Shown piece by piece: positions 17,439 to 27,159 of a DNA stretch of 64,000 nucleotides. The first letter of the stretch is position 1, and every line of letters begins with the position of its first letter. The DNA is from Corynebacterium coyleae (GTDB lineage Bacteria; Actinomycetota; Actinomycetes; Mycobacteriales; Mycobacteriaceae), in assembly GCF_030408635.1 (NCBI RefSeq), contig NZ_CP047198.1, positions 1,178,001 to 1,242,000 of the forward strand, written 5' to 3'. The notes beneath the pieces are model-generated. The model worked only from the letters and a program-made list of their open reading frames with translations. It had not been told where the DNA came from and did not search any database. The translations under genes were made by a program, and so were the position numbers.

Positions 17439-18080
17439 ATGTTGCCCGTGCACGAATCTTGGCAGGAACCGCTCGCTCCGGTAGAAGACCGCATCCACGC
17501 AATGGGGCAGTTTTTGCGCACAGAGGACGACTACCTGCCGCGTGGCCACGATATTTTGCGGGCTTTTGCGGATCCGTTCGACGATGTCCGGGTCCTCATC
17601 CTGGGTCAAGACCCGTATCCGACCCCAGGACACCCGATGGGGCTGGCGTTTTCCACCCAGCCTGGGGTGGCGGCGCCGCGGTCGTTGGTGAATATCTACA
17701 AAGAGCTGCAGGCTGATCTGGGTATCCCGCCCCGGGCGGATGGGGACCTGTCGTCGTGGTCGTCGCAAGGCATTTTGCTGCTCAACAGGGTGCTTACCGT
17801 GCGTCCGGGAAAGCCCGCGTCACACCGTGGCAAAGGCTGGGAAGAGGTTACCCAGGCCGCAATTGAGGCGCTTGTCCGCCGAGATGCGCCACTCGTAGCT
17901 ATCTTGTGGGGCCGTGACGCACAGACAGCTGCGAGATTTTTGGGGGATACTCCCCGGATTGAGTCGCCGCATCCGTCGCCGTTATCAGCATCGCGCGGTT
18001 TCTTCGGTTCGCGCCCGTTCTCGCGTGCAAATGAAGCGCTTCAAGCACAGGGTGCGAATCCCATCGACTGGAGTCTGTAA
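17439..18080 (+). CDS. ung: Uracil-DNA glycosylase
   Basis: 213 aa. It has the family 1 UDG water-activating motif [17 protein letters not shown] (Asp catalytic), the LLLNRVLTV uracil-binding strand and the HPSPLS motif with catalytic His. It removes uracil from DNA for base excision repair. The ATG directly follows the thiL stop with no spacer. The protein is slightly shorter than E. coli Ung, as usual for actinobacteria. Confidence 0.97.
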   Translation: MLPVHESWQEPLAPVEDRIHAMGQFLRTEDDYLPRGHDILRAFADPFDDVRVLILGQDPYPTPGHPMGLAFSTQPGVAAPRSLVNIYKELQADLGIPPRADGDLSSWSSQGILLLNRVLTVRPGKPASHRGKGWEEVTQAAIEALVRRDAPLVAILWGRDAQTAARFLGDTPRIESPHPSPLSASRGFFGSRPFSRANEALQAQGANPIDWSL

Positions 18081-18090
18081 CAGCTCCCTG

Positions 18091-18096
18091 TAAGCT
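18091..18096 (+). promoter_or_regulatory. -10 box for leaderless DAK2 gene
   Basis: TAAGCT ends 8 nt before the ATG at 18105, with no ribosome binding site in between. Confidence 0.45.
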
Positions 18097-18104
18097 TTCG
18101 CTTC

Positions 18105-19745
18105 ATGTCTGTCACTCCGCTTATCGACGCCGCAGGGTTGCGTGCGTGGGCCCAACGCGCCTCCGCCGAGCTGGAGCGGCGCCGAGTGGAGATCAACAGC
18201 CTCAACGTCTTTCCCGTGCCGGACTCCGATACAGGTTCCAACATGGCGCACACGATGCGTTCAGCCTGCGAGCAAGCAGCTTTGCTTGGCGACGACGCCA
18301 GCGCCGTCGATGTCGCCGAAGCCCTGGCCGTCGGCGCTGTACGTGGAGCACGCGGCAACTCAGGTGTGGTGTTGTCCCAGGTGATGCGCGGAATCGCGCA
18401 GTCTGTCAAAGACGATGCTTCGGACGGGGAAATGGTCGCGGACGCATTGACGCATGCAGTGAAGTTTGTGGACCAAGCCATTGCGGATCCGGTGGAAGGC
18501 ACCGTGATTACGGTGCTCCGAGCGGCGTCTGTGGCTGCCCAACAAGCGGTAGAGGACATTGGGCGTCCGTTGAGCTTGCTCGATGTCGCAGCACCTGCGA
18601 CATCCGCAGCCAGGGTGGCCTTGGCCAACACGCCGTCGCAGCTGCCAGTGCTACGCGAGGCAGGCGTGGTCGATGCCGGCGGCACCGGTGTGGTGATTCT
18701 GCTCGAGGCGCTGTTGGAAGAGGTAGAGGATAGTCCCGCAACTGCACCCGATGGTGATGTCCAAGAGAGCGCCGTACGCAGCGCAGAAGCCAGTGCAGAA
18801 AGCACCCCGGCACCTGCTGAAAGGGCAGACCGCGACGTGCACGTTGACATGGCGCATGCGGGGCCGTCGGGTCGGGAGCACTCCCTTGAGGTGCTCTTTG
18901 GGTTTCAGGGCGATATTGCGGAGTTGGAAACCGAGCTGCGCCCCTTGGGCGACAGCCTGGTCATCGCTCGGCTATCTGATACGGAAGCCACTGTGCACAT
19001 TCACACGCTCGATGCAGGTGCTGTGATTGAGACGGCCTATCGCCTCGGCAAGGTCCAAAACCTGCGCCTTGAAGTGCTCCCGGGTGCCCCAGTGGTACGA
19101 AACCCCGATCGCTTGATTGTGGCCGTGACGCCTCCCGGCTCCCTGACAGAGCTGTATAAGGAAGCAGGTGTGGTCACTGTTGCCCCGGGCGACGAGGTGA
19201 TCTCGGACATGCTCTCCGTGATTCGGCGTTCGGGCAGCAACGAGATCATCGTGCTGCCGAATGGGCTGCTCAGTAACCGGAATCTCGCTGCCGTGGAGAA
19301 AGCAACCCGAGCGCTGGAACAGACGATCACACTGCTTCCTACAGTCCGGTTAGTCTCCGGTATTGCAGCGCTGTCTGTGCACGATCCGAACCAGCCGCTG
19401 GCTACCGCCGCGTTTTCCATGTCTGAGGCGGCTGGCGAGATGCGTACGGCAGTGGCTCACCGCGCAAAGAAGGGCGCGCTGACACTCAGCGGCGCGGTTG
19501 CCAAGGGTGATGTGGTGGTTACTGCACGGGGGGAGACGCTGCTTATCGCCGAAGACCCGCTCGATGCTGTGAAGCGGGCATGCAAACGCCTGCTCGAACA
19601 CGGCGGGGAGCAAGTCACGGTGCTGTTTGACCCAGCTGAGCTGTCGGAGGAGGAGCTTCGCAGGCTGAACACTGAGCTCGGCGTCCAGGTCATGGTTTAT
19701 CCTGCAGACGGATTGCAAGCATGTGCGGAGATCGGGGTGGAGTAA
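18105..19745 (+). CDS. DAK2-domain protein, FakA-like kinase
   Basis: 546 aa. The N-terminal DAK2 (DhaL) domain (residues about 10-200) contains PDSDTGSNMAHTM (magnesium/ATP aspartates) and VRGARGNSGVVLSQ. A low-complexity Ala/Glu linker (about 215-245) leads to the FakA-type middle and C-terminal domains (about 255-545). In firmicutes FakA phosphorylates fatty acids bound by a FakB (DegV) partner. No FakB gene is in the window, and the substrate in corynebacteria is uncertain. The stop codon abuts the recG ATG. The pair is conserved next to recG in many Gram-positive genomes. Confidence 0.88.
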   Translation: MSVTPLIDAAGLRAWAQRASAELERRRVEINSLNVFPVPDSDTGSNMAHTMRSACEQAALLGDDASAVDVAEALAVGAVRGARGNSGVVLSQVMRGIAQSVKDDASDGEMVADALTHAVKFVDQAIADPVEGTVITVLRAASVAAQQAVEDIGRPLSLLDVAAPATSAARVALANTPSQLPVLREAGVVDAGGTGVVILLEALLEEVEDSPATAPDGDVQESAVRSAEASAESTPAPAERADRDVHVDMAHAGPSGREHSLEVLFGFQGDIAELETELRPLGDSLVIARLSDTEATVHIHTLDAGAVIETAYRLGKVQNLRLEVLPGAPVVRNPDRLIVAVTPPGSLTELYKEAGVVTVAPGDEVISDMLSVIRRSGSNEIIVLPNGLLSNRNLAAVEKATRALEQTITLLPTVRLVSGIAALSVHDPNQPLATAAFSMSEAAGEMRTAVAHRAKKGALTLSGAVAKGDVVVTARGETLLIAEDPLDAVKRACKRLLEHGGEQVTVLFDPAELSEEELRRLNTELGVQVMVYPADGLQACAEIGVE

Positions 19746-21848
19746 ATGCTGGGGTTTGAGGACAATCGGCCACTGACTGAGGTTATTCCTGCGAAGCAGG
19801 CGCGGGCGATTGAGAAACACCTCAACATTTCCACGTGCGGCGAGCTGCTTCGGCACTATCCGCGACGCTACCTGCACTACGGCACCGGTGCTGACCTGAC
19901 CGGGGTCGAAGCAGGCGATACGGTCACCGTGATCGGCGAGGTCGTCGACGCCAACACGTTTTACACCAAAAAGACGCCCAAGCGGCCGATTACCAAGGTG
20001 ATGATCCACGATGGGCGTACGGAGTTCCAAGCCACCTTCTTCGGCTCCCAGTATGCCCAACGGGTGCTGAAGCCGGGTCGGCGCGCGATGCTGACGGGCA
20101 AGTTGGATTTCTACCGTAATCAGCCTCAGCTGCAGCACCCTGACTTCGTGCTCATGGACGGTCCTACTGAGGCGACCGGTTCCATGCGTCAGCTGTCTCA
20201 CTTCGGTGATCTGGAAGAAATGCTGCGTGGCCGCCAGTGGCTTCCCCTGTATCCGGCGTCGAAGCAGGTCAGCACGTGGACGATTATGGGGGCTGTGCAT
20301 GCGGTGTTGAAATCGCTGCCTCGTATCGACGAGCCGCTTGGCTTCACCCCCATCGGCCTGCTGCCGTTGAATGCTGCTGTGCGTCAGATCCACGAGCCCG
20401 GTGCAGAGGGACCTGCGCGCGCAAAGGAGCGCCTGAAGTATGACGAGGCCCTGTCTGTGGCGTTGGCGATGGGTGTGCGACGCATCGACACCTCCGCTCA
20501 CAGGGCGCCCGAGATGCCCTATGTGAAGGGGGGCGATGAAGACAAGCTGCTGGACGGTCTGCCGTTCCCGCTGACCCGCGGCCAGAAGGAAGTGATCACG
20601 GACATCACGGCTGATATGTCCAAGACGGTGCCGATGAGTCGCCTGCTCCAAGGCGAGGTTGGCTCCGGAAAGACGGTGGTGTCGCTGATGGCGATGCTCC
20701 AGGCCGTCGATAACGGCGCGCAGGCGGCATTGCTTGCTCCGACGGAAGTTCTCGTGCTGCAACACGCGCGTTCGCTAACGTTCACTCTCATGCGTGCGGG
20801 TCTCCCCACCCGAGTGGTTGCGCTGACAGGATCGATGACGGTCGCGCAGCGCCAAGAGGCACTGCTGAAGATTGTTTCCGGGGAGGCCGACATTGTCGTC
20901 GGTACGCACGCCCTGCTCCAAGAGGGCGTGGACTTTTTCAACCTGGGGCTTGTCGTTGTCGACGAACAACACCGCTTCGGCGTAGAGCAACGCGACGCCC
21001 TGCGTGCCAAAGCGGGGGAGACCACACCGCATTTGCTGGTGATGACGGCAACGCCGATCCCACGCACCATTGCGATCACGGTGTTCGGCGATTTGGAAGT
21101 ATCCACGCTGCGCGAACTTCCTGGTGGGCGCAAGCCGATCCAGTCTGCGGTGGTCCCGGAATTCAAACCGCGCTGGGTGGAGCGCGCTTGGGAGAAGATC
21201 CGCGAAGAAGTTGCAGCCGGGCACCAGGCCTACATTGTGTGTCCGCGTATCGACGGCGAAGGCGGCGTACTTGAGGTTGCCGAGCATCTCGCCGCAACGG
21301 AGTTTGCGGACCTGACCGTCGGCATCCTGCACGGACGCCTCAAAGGCGACGAGAAAGACAACGTCATGGCGGACTTCGCCAAAGGCGGCATCGACGTGCT
21401 GGTGTCCACGACGGTGATCGAGGTCGGCGTGGATGTGCCGAACGCCACGGTGATGGTCGTGCGCGAGTCGGAGCATTTCGGTGTCTCCCAGTTGCACCAG
21501 CTGCGCGGCCGAGTTGGGCGTGGCGGCAACCAGTCGCTGTGTCTGTTCCACACGCTCGCGGAGGAAGGCAGCCCCGGCTTCACCCGCGTATCCCAGGTAG
21601 CGGCGACAGCGGACGGGTTCGCGCTCGCGGAGCTTGACCTGCTTAACCGTGGCGAAGGTGACGTGCTTGGCACAGGCCAGTCCGGCATCAAACGCACGCT
21701 GCGGTTGATTAACTTGGTTGAGGACTACGACATCGTTAAACGTGCCTACGACGACGCCGCCACCTTGGTAGCAAACCAACCCGAGTTCGCCAGGGCAGCC
21801 ACCGCCGGGTTTGTGGCAGAAGACTTCGAATATTTGGACAAGAGTTAG
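19746..21848 (+). CDS. recG: ATP-dependent DNA helicase RecG
   Basis: 700 aa. An N-terminal OB-fold wedge domain (about 60-160) is followed by superfamily 2 helicase domains. Visible motifs are Walker A GEVGSGKTVVSLM, VVDEQHRFGVEQRDALR (motif II DEQH with the RecG-specific RFG), MTATPIPRT, and motif VI QLRGRVGRGG. It regresses stalled replication forks and branch-migrates Holliday junctions. ATG follows directly after the DAK2 stop (TAA then ATG), so translation is coupled. Normal length. Confidence 0.98.
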   Translation: MLGFEDNRPLTEVIPAKQARAIEKHLNISTCGELLRHYPRRYLHYGTGADLTGVEAGDTVTVIGEVVDANTFYTKKTPKRPITKVMIHDGRTEFQATFFGSQYAQRVLKPGRRAMLTGKLDFYRNQPQLQHPDFVLMDGPTEATGSMRQLSHFGDLEEMLRGRQWLPLYPASKQVSTWTIMGAVHAVLKSLPRIDEPLGFTPIGLLPLNAAVRQIHEPGAEGPARAKERLKYDEALSVALAMGVRRIDTSAHRAPEMPYVKGGDEDKLLDGLPFPLTRGQKEVITDITADMSKTVPMSRLLQGEVGSGKTVVSLMAMLQAVDNGAQAALLAPTEVLVLQHARSLTFTLMRAGLPTRVVALTGSMTVAQRQEALLKIVSGEADIVVGTHALLQEGVDFFNLGLVVVDEQHRFGVEQRDALRAKAGETTPHLLVMTATPIPRTIAITVFGDLEVSTLRELPGGRKPIQSAVVPEFKPRWVERAWEKIREEVAAGHQAYIVCPRIDGEGGVLEVAEHLAATEFADLTVGILHGRLKGDEKDNVMADFAKGGIDVLVSTTVIEVGVDVPNATVMVVRESEHFGVSQLHQLRGRVGRGGNQSLCLFHTLAEEGSPGFTRVSQVAATADGFALAELDLLNRGEGDVLGTGQSGIKRTLRLINLVEDYDIVKRAYDDAATLVANQPEFARAATAGFVAEDFEYLDKS

Positions 21849-21860
21849 CTGGTTAAAGTT

Positions 21861-22448
21861 ATGGGAATGAACCGCATCATTTCGGGAGAAGCCCGCGGCC
21901 GGAAGATCAAAGTGCCGCCGGCAGGAACGCGACCTACATCCGACCGGGCCCGCGAGGGGCTGTTTTCGTCGTTGCAGGTGCGTTTCGGGTTCGTCGATAA
22001 GCATGTGCTCGACCTGTTTGCAGGCTCGGGTGCGCTCGGGCTCGAGGCCGCGTCGCGTGGTGCGGCAGAGGTCGTGCTGGTGGAGAGCGACCCTGAGGCA
22101 GCGAAAATCATCGAATACAACGCAGGCGTGGTCAAGCACCCCAACGTGCACATCCACCAGATGAAGGCGTCGACCTACGTTGCATCGGCGCCGAAGAAAC
22201 ACTTCGACATGGTGCTGGCAGACCCTCCATACGAACTAGCCGACGAGGCGGTCGCAGAGATGGTCGAGGCCCTCAAACCTGCGCTGGCGGATGGGGCAGT
22301 GGTTGTCGTTGAACGCCACCGCGAAAGCCCGGAGACTGCATGGCCTGCGGAGTTCACCCCGACCGGCCAGAAGCTCAAGCGTCGCATCTACGGTATTGCA
22401 CGTATGGATATGGCGGTCTACGCCGACCCGGAAGCAGAGGACAACTAA
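21861..22448 (+). CDS. rsmD: 16S rRNA (guanine966-N2)-methyltransferase
   Basis: 195 aa (193 if the second ATG, giving MNRIISGEARGR, is used, which fits the family better). Rossmann-fold methyltransferase: RPTSDRAREGLF, SAM-binding VLDLFAGSGALGLEAASRGA and the catalytic VLADPPYEL. It methylates G966 of 16S rRNA. One base separates its stop from the TTG start of coaD, a gene pair conserved in bacteria. Confidence 0.95.
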   Translation: MGMNRIISGEARGRKIKVPPAGTRPTSDRAREGLFSSLQVRFGFVDKHVLDLFAGSGALGLEAASRGAAEVVLVESDPEAAKIIEYNAGVVKHPNVHIHQMKASTYVASAPKKHFDMVLADPPYELADEAVAEMVEALKPALADGAVVVVERHRESPETAWPAEFTPTGQKLKRRIYGIARMDMAVYADPEAEDN

Positions 22449-22449
22449 A

Positions 22450-22929
22450 TTGACCATCGCAGTCTGCCCTGGCTCGTTCGACCCGATCACGAACGGGCAC
22501 CTCGACATTGTCACCCGTGCCCTTCGTCATTTCGACGAAGTGATCGTGCTGGTCACAGGCAACCCTACGAAGACGTCGGGGCTGTTTACTATCGACGAGC
22601 GCGTCGACCTCATCCGCGAAGCCACCTCACACCTTGAGGGCGTTCGCGTGGATAGCTGGGCGGGCCTATTGGTCGATTACACCACTCAGCACGACATCAG
22701 CGCGCTGATTAAGGGCTTGCGCTCCTCGCTCGATTACGAGTACGAACTGCCGATGGCACAGATGAACCGACGCCTGACCGGCGTGGATACCTACTTCCTG
22801 CTGACGGATGAGAAGTACGGTTACATCTCGTCCTCGCTAACCAAAGAGGTTGCGAAGTACGGCGGTGACATTTCCGGACTCGTGCCGGAGAGCGTCCACG
22901 ACGCGATTCGGGAGAAATTCAGCAATTGA
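22450..22929 (+). CDS. coaD: Phosphopantetheine adenylyltransferase
   Basis: 159 aa with a TTG start at 22450, chosen because the family begins with (M)TIAVCPGSFDPITNGH. The nucleotidyltransferase T-N-G-H motif is visible there and the ISSSLTKEVA signature near residue 125. It transfers AMP to 4'-phosphopantetheine to give dephospho-CoA. It is near-overlapping with rsmD, and its stop overlaps a TTG start of the next gene. coaE, the next enzyme in the pathway, is 13 kb away at 36220. Confidence 0.96.
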   Translation: MTIAVCPGSFDPITNGHLDIVTRALRHFDEVIVLVTGNPTKTSGLFTIDERVDLIREATSHLEGVRVDSWAGLLVDYTTQHDISALIKGLRSSLDYEYELPMAQMNRRLTGVDTYFLLTDEKYGYISSSLTKEVAKYGGDISGLVPESVHDAIREKFSN

Positions 22930-23675
22930 TCGTGTTGATCGCCGTCGCGCTCGCAGTTGCGATGGGCGCTGGGCTGCAGCGCATTTCCGGCATGGGACTG
23001 GGTCTGATCACCGGGCCTGTGCTCTCATTGCTGTTGGGACCTGTGGTTGGCGTGCTCATGATCAACGTCATCGCCACGGTCAATGCGGTGTTTAACACCT
23101 GGGGGATGCGCCGCGACATCGATTGGTCTAAGTTCTGGCCGATCGCAGGCGCGCTCATCATCGGCGTGCTTCCCGGGGTGTGGGTGGTCTCTCACGTATC
23201 GACGAGCGCCCTGCTCATCATCGTCGGTGCCCTGTTACTCATCGCCCTGTCAGTGGTGACGTTGGGCAAGCGCTACGTGCCTCAGATCGAAGGTGTGGTT
23301 CCTGCAGCTGCCGCTGGCGCCGTCGGCGGGTTCATGAACACCCTCGCAGGCGTTGCCGGGCCGGCATTTACCGTTTACGCGCACGCGGCACGTTGGCCAC
23401 AGCGCATCTATGCCGCCACCTTGCAGCCGTTGTTCTTCGTCGCCGGCGCACTGTCGTTCGGGGCAAAGGAACTCTCTGGTGCGGCGGATATTTCCTCGAT
23501 CAACCCCTGGCTGTGGGTCGCCTCCTTTGGCGGCATGCTTCTCGGAATCACCGCGGGAAAGCGGCTGGCCCCGCACGTACCGTCCGCGAAGGCCTACCGC
23601 ATCGCGCTCGGGCTTGCGTTCTTCGGAGGCGCCACCACACTAGTCCGCGGCCTCGCAGGCTTGTTGTATGGATGA
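22926..23675 (+). CDS. TauE/SafE-family membrane permease
   Basis: 249 aa with about 7-8 membrane helices (first at residues about 2-20). The family is called from hydrophobicity pattern and the two repeats of four helices with G-x-(I/M)-x-G-x-G-LG motifs (RISGMGLGLITGP). These proteins export or import small organosulfur or organic anions. The substrate is unknown. The TTG start overlaps the coaD stop by 4 nt (TTGA); a GTG at 22932 is an alternative. Followed by a strong bidirectional terminator. Confidence 0.82.
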   Translation: MIVLIAVALAVAMGAGLQRISGMGLGLITGPVLSLLLGPVVGVLMINVIATVNAVFNTWGMRRDIDWSKFWPIAGALIIGVLPGVWVVSHVSTSALLIIVGALLLIALSVVTLGKRYVPQIEGVVPAAAAGAVGGFMNTLAGVAGPAFTVYAHAARWPQRIYAATLQPLFFVAGALSFGAKELSGAADISSINPWLWVASFGGMLLGITAGKRLAPHVPSAKAYRIALGLAFFGGATTLVRGLAGLLYG

Positions 23676-23709
23676 AAAACGGCCGCCCGGATGTGGGCGG
23701 CCGTTTCGT
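23676..23709. terminator. Bidirectional intrinsic terminator
   Basis: Perfect 10-bp stem ACGGCCGCCC / GGGCGGCCGT (23679-23688 and 23695-23704), 6-nt loop, with A residues before and TTTC after. It separates the coaD-side genes from the convergent ABC transporter. Confidence 0.85.
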
Positions 23710-23725
23710 GTAAGGGAGTGTCCGG

Positions 23726-24499
23726 CTAGAACAGCGTGGAGACGAACGACTTCGTACGCTCGTGTTGCGGGTTATCCAGCACCTGTTCCGGTGTGCCGTA
23801 CTCGATGATCTGGCCACCATCCATGAACGCGACCTTGTCTGCGACCTCGCGGGCAAACGACAGTTCGTGAGTGACCACCAGCATGGTCATGCCATCATCG
23901 GCGAGCTTGCGCATCACACGCAGCACTTCGCCAACGAGTTCGGGGTCGAGGGCGGAGGTGGGCTCGTCGAAAAGCATCAGCTTCGGATCCATCGCAACCG
24001 CACGAGCAATCGCCACACGCTGCTGCTGGCCACCGGAGAGCTGGATCGGATACGCGTCAGCCTTCGACTCAAGACCGACCATCGCAAGCAGCTCCTTCGC
24101 GCGCGCAGTGGCCTCTGCAACCGGCTGGCCCTTGACGTGCACCGGGGCTTCGATGATGTTGTCCAGCACCGTGCGGTGGCCGAACAGGTTGAAGTTTTGG
24201 AACACCATGCCGATTTCGCGGCGCTGCTTGGCGGCGTCCTTCTCACTCATCTCGTAGAGCGCGCCGTCGCGCTCCTTGTAGCCGATCAACTCGCCGTCGA
24301 CGTACAGGCGACCCGCGTTGACCTTTTCCAAGTGGTTCACACAACGCAGCAGCGTGGACTTACCAGAGCCGGACGGGCCGATCAGGCACGTCACCTCGCC
24401 GGGGGCGACCTCAAGGTCGATGCCCTTGAGCACGTCGAGGCTACCGAAGGACTTCCAGACATCTACCGCCTGGATCATAGGAGTTTCCTTGACGGTCAT
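23726..24499 (-). CDS. Polar amino acid ABC transporter ATP-binding protein
   Basis: 257 aa. It has Walker [11 protein letters not shown]-loop, signature [14 protein letters not shown], Walker [15 protein letters not shown] and the switch His, as in GlnQ/GluA-type ATPases. It powers import of an amino acid such as glutamate or glutamine. The start at 24499 overlaps the permease stop by one base (TAATG), so the two are translationally coupled. The true substrate is not identifiable from sequence. Last gene of a three-gene operon. Confidence 0.94.
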   Translation of the reverse strand: MTVKETPMIQAVDVWKSFGSLDVLKGIDLEVAPGEVTCLIGPSGSGKSTLLRCVNHLEKVNAGRLYVDGELIGYKERDGALYEMSEKDAAKQRREIGMVFQNFNLFGHRTVLDNIIEAPVHVKGQPVAEATARAKELLAMVGLESKADAYPIQLSGGQQQRVAIARAVAMDPKLMLFDEPTSALDPELVGEVLRVMRKLADDGMTMLVVTHELSFAREVADKVAFMDGGQIIEYGTPEQVLDNPQHERTKSFVSTLF

Positions 24500-25464
24500 T
24501 AGCGCTGTCCCTTCTTCTGCGGTTCTTCGACAATTTCAACGTTGTTCGGAATGGTGCCCTCTGCATCAGCCAAGCTGGCGAGCTGGCGAGCAGTGAGCTG
24601 GCGGGTAGCACCGCGGTCGAAGTAGCGCTCCAGGTAGTGCTGGGCGACCATGAGCAACGACGTGATCACCAGGTACCAGGTCGCAGCCACCAGCAGGAGC
24701 GGCACTGGCTGGAACAGGGCGGCGGCGATATCCATAGAGCGGCCGTAAAGCTCAAGCGAGTACGGCACAGCAACGACGAGCGAGGAGGTCTTGAGCAAGG
24801 AGATGAACTCGTTGCCGGTCGGCGGGATGATGATGCGCATTGCCTGTGGCAACACGGTTCGGGTCATTGTCTGACCCCAGCTCATACCCAACGCCTTGGA
24901 GGCCTCAACCTGGCCTTCCGGCACAGCGGAGACACCAGAGCGGACGATCTCTGCCATGTAGGCGGCCTCATTCAAACCGAGGCCAACAACGGCCAGGGTA
25001 AACGCTGAAGAGGTAAACGGCTCAAGCGGAATCTGGGCGAAGCCGACGTTGATCGAGTCGTAGATCGCGCCAATCAAGCCCCAGAACATCAACTGGACGT
25101 AGACCGGGGTACCACGGAAGATCCACAGGAACACCCACGCCACCGTCTTGAACACCGGGTTCGGGCTCATGCGCATGACGGCCAACAGCACACCGCCGAC
25201 AACGCCGAGCAGCATCGCCAGCACCGTGATTGCAATGGTGTGCAGGGCCGCCATAGCGATGCGGGTATCCAGCAGGTACTGGAAGTAGATGTCCCAGCCG
25301 TAAGCCTCGTTTCGGGCCGCGCCGATGACAAACCAGACCACAAGCAGCACAAGAATCACTGCGAGCGTCCACCGTCCAGGGTGGCGCAACGGTTTCGCCT
25401 CGATACGCTCAGGACGCTTGCGTTCGCCCTGAGAGGCGACGTACTGGGAATATGGGGTGCTCAT
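24499..25464 (-). CDS. Polar amino acid ABC transporter permease
   Basis: 321 aa, with an extended cytoplasmic N-terminus (about 40 residues, many Arg/Lys) and 5-6 membrane helices. The HisM/GlnP EAA loop is visible ([20 protein letters not shown], then [13 protein letters not shown]). A single permease gene suggests a homodimer. It is flanked by the ATPase and the lipoprotein. It forms the membrane channel of the amino acid importer. Confidence 0.93.
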   Translation of the reverse strand: MSTPYSQYVASQGERKRPERIEAKPLRHPGRWTLAVILVLLVVWFVIGAARNEAYGWDIYFQYLLDTRIAMAALHTIAITVLAMLLGVVGGVLLAVMRMSPNPVFKTVAWVFLWIFRGTPVYVQLMFWGLIGAIYDSINVGFAQIPLEPFTSSAFTLAVVGLGLNEAAYMAEIVRSGVSAVPEGQVEASKALGMSWGQTMTRTVLPQAMRIIIPPTGNEFISLLKTSSLVVAVPYSLELYGRSMDIAAALFQPVPLLLVAATWYLVITSLLMVAQHYLERYFDRGATRQLTARQLASLADAEGTIPNNVEIVEEPQKKGQR

Positions 25465-25466
25465 GC

Positions 25467-26375
25467 TTAGTGTTCTCCCACTGGTTGTTCGTTAATCAAA
25501 GCCTGGTCGAGCAGACCTGTCGAGATATTCCATTGCGCAAGGATGCGCTGGTAATCGCCGGTATCGATGAGGTGCTGCATCGCGGCAGCCATCGCCGGCG
25601 CAAGCGCAGAACCCTTCGGCACAGCAATGCCGTACGGCGCGGCGTCAAACATGTCGCCGATCATTTCCATCTTGCCGTCGGAGCGCTCCACAGCCCACGC
25701 GGTAACAGGGGAGTCGGCGCTGTAAGCATCGGCGCGCCCGACAAGCGTTGCAAGCGCTGCGTTGTCTGCTGTGTCGAAGGCAAGCACAGTAATCGGCTCC
25801 TTGCCCGCTGCTTCGCAGGCTTCTGACTTCGGACGAACGTCGTCGGTCTCCGAAACCGTCGTACGCTGCACCGAGACCGTCAAACCGCACGCATCATTCG
25901 GATCCACGTCGGCGCCAGGAGCGGCAGCCCACTGAATACCCGCGTAGAGGAAATTGATGAAGTCGAAGGTCTGGCGGCGTTCCTCGTTATCGGTAAAACC
26001 TGAAGCACCGGCGTCGAGGCTGCCACTGGAGACAGCGGGCAGGATCATCGAGAAGTCCATGTCTGCAACATCGAAGTCCATCCCCATGACACCAGCGAGT
26101 GCACGGGCAATGTCCATCTCCACACCGATGACCTGCCCGGTGGAGTCTTTGAACTCGAACGGGGCGAACGGTGGGTTCGCGCCGACGTTGAGCACGCCGT
26201 CTGCGGCAATTTCTGGCGGCACCATCGCCGCAATCTCAGGTACGGCGTCCGGAACGATCGGCTCCCAGCCGTCCGGGTTGCCGCCCTCTGTGTTAGTAAC
26301 GCAGCCCGCGAGCGGCAGGGCCGCGGCGAGCACAGCGGCGAAAAGACGCCGCTTTGCGTGGGGTGGGTAATGCAT
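25467..26375 (-). CDS. Amino acid ABC transporter substrate-binding lipoprotein
   Basis: 302 aa. A signal peptide with lipobox LAGC puts the lipid anchor at Cys25. The mature part is a periplasmic-binding-protein type 2 fold (residues about 45-295). Within it, FAPFEFKDSTGQVIGVEMDI and the second-domain hinge are as in the polar amino acid family. Located 2 bp before the permease. No extra domains. The ligand is probably an amino acid; which one is not shown. Confidence 0.92.
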   Translation of the reverse strand: MHYPPHAKRRLFAAVLAAALPLAGCVTNTEGGNPDGWEPIVPDAVPEIAAMVPPEIAADGVLNVGANPPFAPFEFKDSTGQVIGVEMDIARALAGVMGMDFDVADMDFSMILPAVSSGSLDAGASGFTDNEERRQTFDFINFLYAGIQWAAAPGADVDPNDACGLTVSVQRTTVSETDDVRPKSEACEAAGKEPITVLAFDTADNAALATLVGRADAYSADSPVTAWAVERSDGKMEMIGDMFDAAPYGIAVPKGSALAPAMAAAMQHLIDTGDYQRILAQWNISTGLLDQALINEQPVGEH

Positions 26376-26465
26376 TGGTCTCCCGCATACGATGAATACT
26401 TGCGTAGTCCCGTATATTACGCGCCGAATGCGGGATGATAAAACGCACCGCCCGAGCAGTAGAAA

Positions 26466-27089
26466 CTACTGTGTTGCCATACGAATACCACGCATAGCCA
26501 GCTCAATGATCTGGCCAATGACCATCATGCCGAGGACGACCGGGATCCACACGGAAGTACGCTGGCTGGATCCTTCTGAGCTCAGGGCGAAATCGCCGGT
26601 GAAAAGCCCTTTGCCCATCTTTGCGGAGCCCTGGGCTTCCATCTTCCACAGCTCAACCGGGTTAGCAGTATCCGGGATGGAAGAGCCCCTTGCCCAAGCT
26701 TGGACGACCTCCTTGCCTTCGCCTTCTTCCATGTCGTCGGTCCACTCGGTAAACATCTCGGAGCTAGACACCTTCTTCAGCGGGTTTTTCTCCGGATCGA
26801 TGTACATCGGATCCTTCTCCGGGTTCGGCTCAAGAGCCTCGATGAGCCCCTTCGGCTTGTCCTTGGAGTCCTTGCCGTCTGTGCTGTCCTTGTTGCTCTC
26901 AGCGTCCTTCTTTGCCGAGCTGGTCGCGTCAGACAGCGCAGCAAACGAATCGATGGTGTCCTTCAGCGCGTTGCTCGGGGAGACTGGAGCGTCCTCTTGC
27001 GCTGCCCCTTCCTGTGCATGTGCGGGAACCGTCAGCGTGGTCAACATGAGTGCTCCGGCGACAAAGCCGGCGATATAGGTCTGGCGCAT
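26466..27089 (-). CDS. Exported protein of unknown function with C-terminal membrane helix
   Basis: 207 aa from the ATG at 27089. An N-terminal signal peptide (residues about 1-30, cleavage after AHA) is followed by an acidic, Lys/Asp/Ser-rich region (about 55-95, including many KDS and DSKDK-type runs) and a C-terminal membrane helix (about 175-195). No known domain was recognised. A TAGACT box lies 7 nt before the ATG, so the transcript is probably leaderless. It is divergent from the SWIM-domain gene, and the two -10 boxes are 45 bp apart. A CAGTAG/CTACTG hairpin overlaps its stop codon. Confidence 0.7.
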   Translation of the reverse strand: MRQTYIAGFVAGALMLTTLTVPAHAQEGAAQEDAPVSPSNALKDTIDSFAALSDATSSAKKDAESNKDSTDGKDSKDKPKGLIEALEPNPEKDPMYIDPEKNPLKKVSSSEMFTEWTDDMEEGEGKEVVQAWARGSSIPDTANPVELWKMEAQGSAKMGKGLFTGDFALSSEGSSQRTSVWIPVVLGMMVIGQIIELAMRGIRMATQ

Positions 27090-27096
27090 GCGCCGT

Positions 27097-27102
27097 AGTC
27101 TA
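27097..27102 (-). promoter_or_regulatory. -10 box for leaderless exported protein gene
   Basis: TAGACT on the minus strand, 7 nt before the ATG at 27089; no ribosome binding site. Confidence 0.55.
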
Positions 27103-27147
27103 ACCAAGCCATCGCCTAATGCCCATGTTGCTCTTCTCTACCTGCGT

Positions 27148-27153
27148 TAGACT
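27148..27153 (+). promoter_or_regulatory. -10 box for leaderless SWIM gene
   Basis: TAGACT, 6 nt before the ATG at 27160; no ribosome binding site. Confidence 0.55.
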
Positions 27154-27159
27154 GGCGAA

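Noticed and set aside
23676-26375. Plus-strand open frames opposite the ABC transporter genes
   Set aside because: The minus strand shows complete ABC ATPase, permease and lipoprotein motifs; the opposite frames are antisense shadows.
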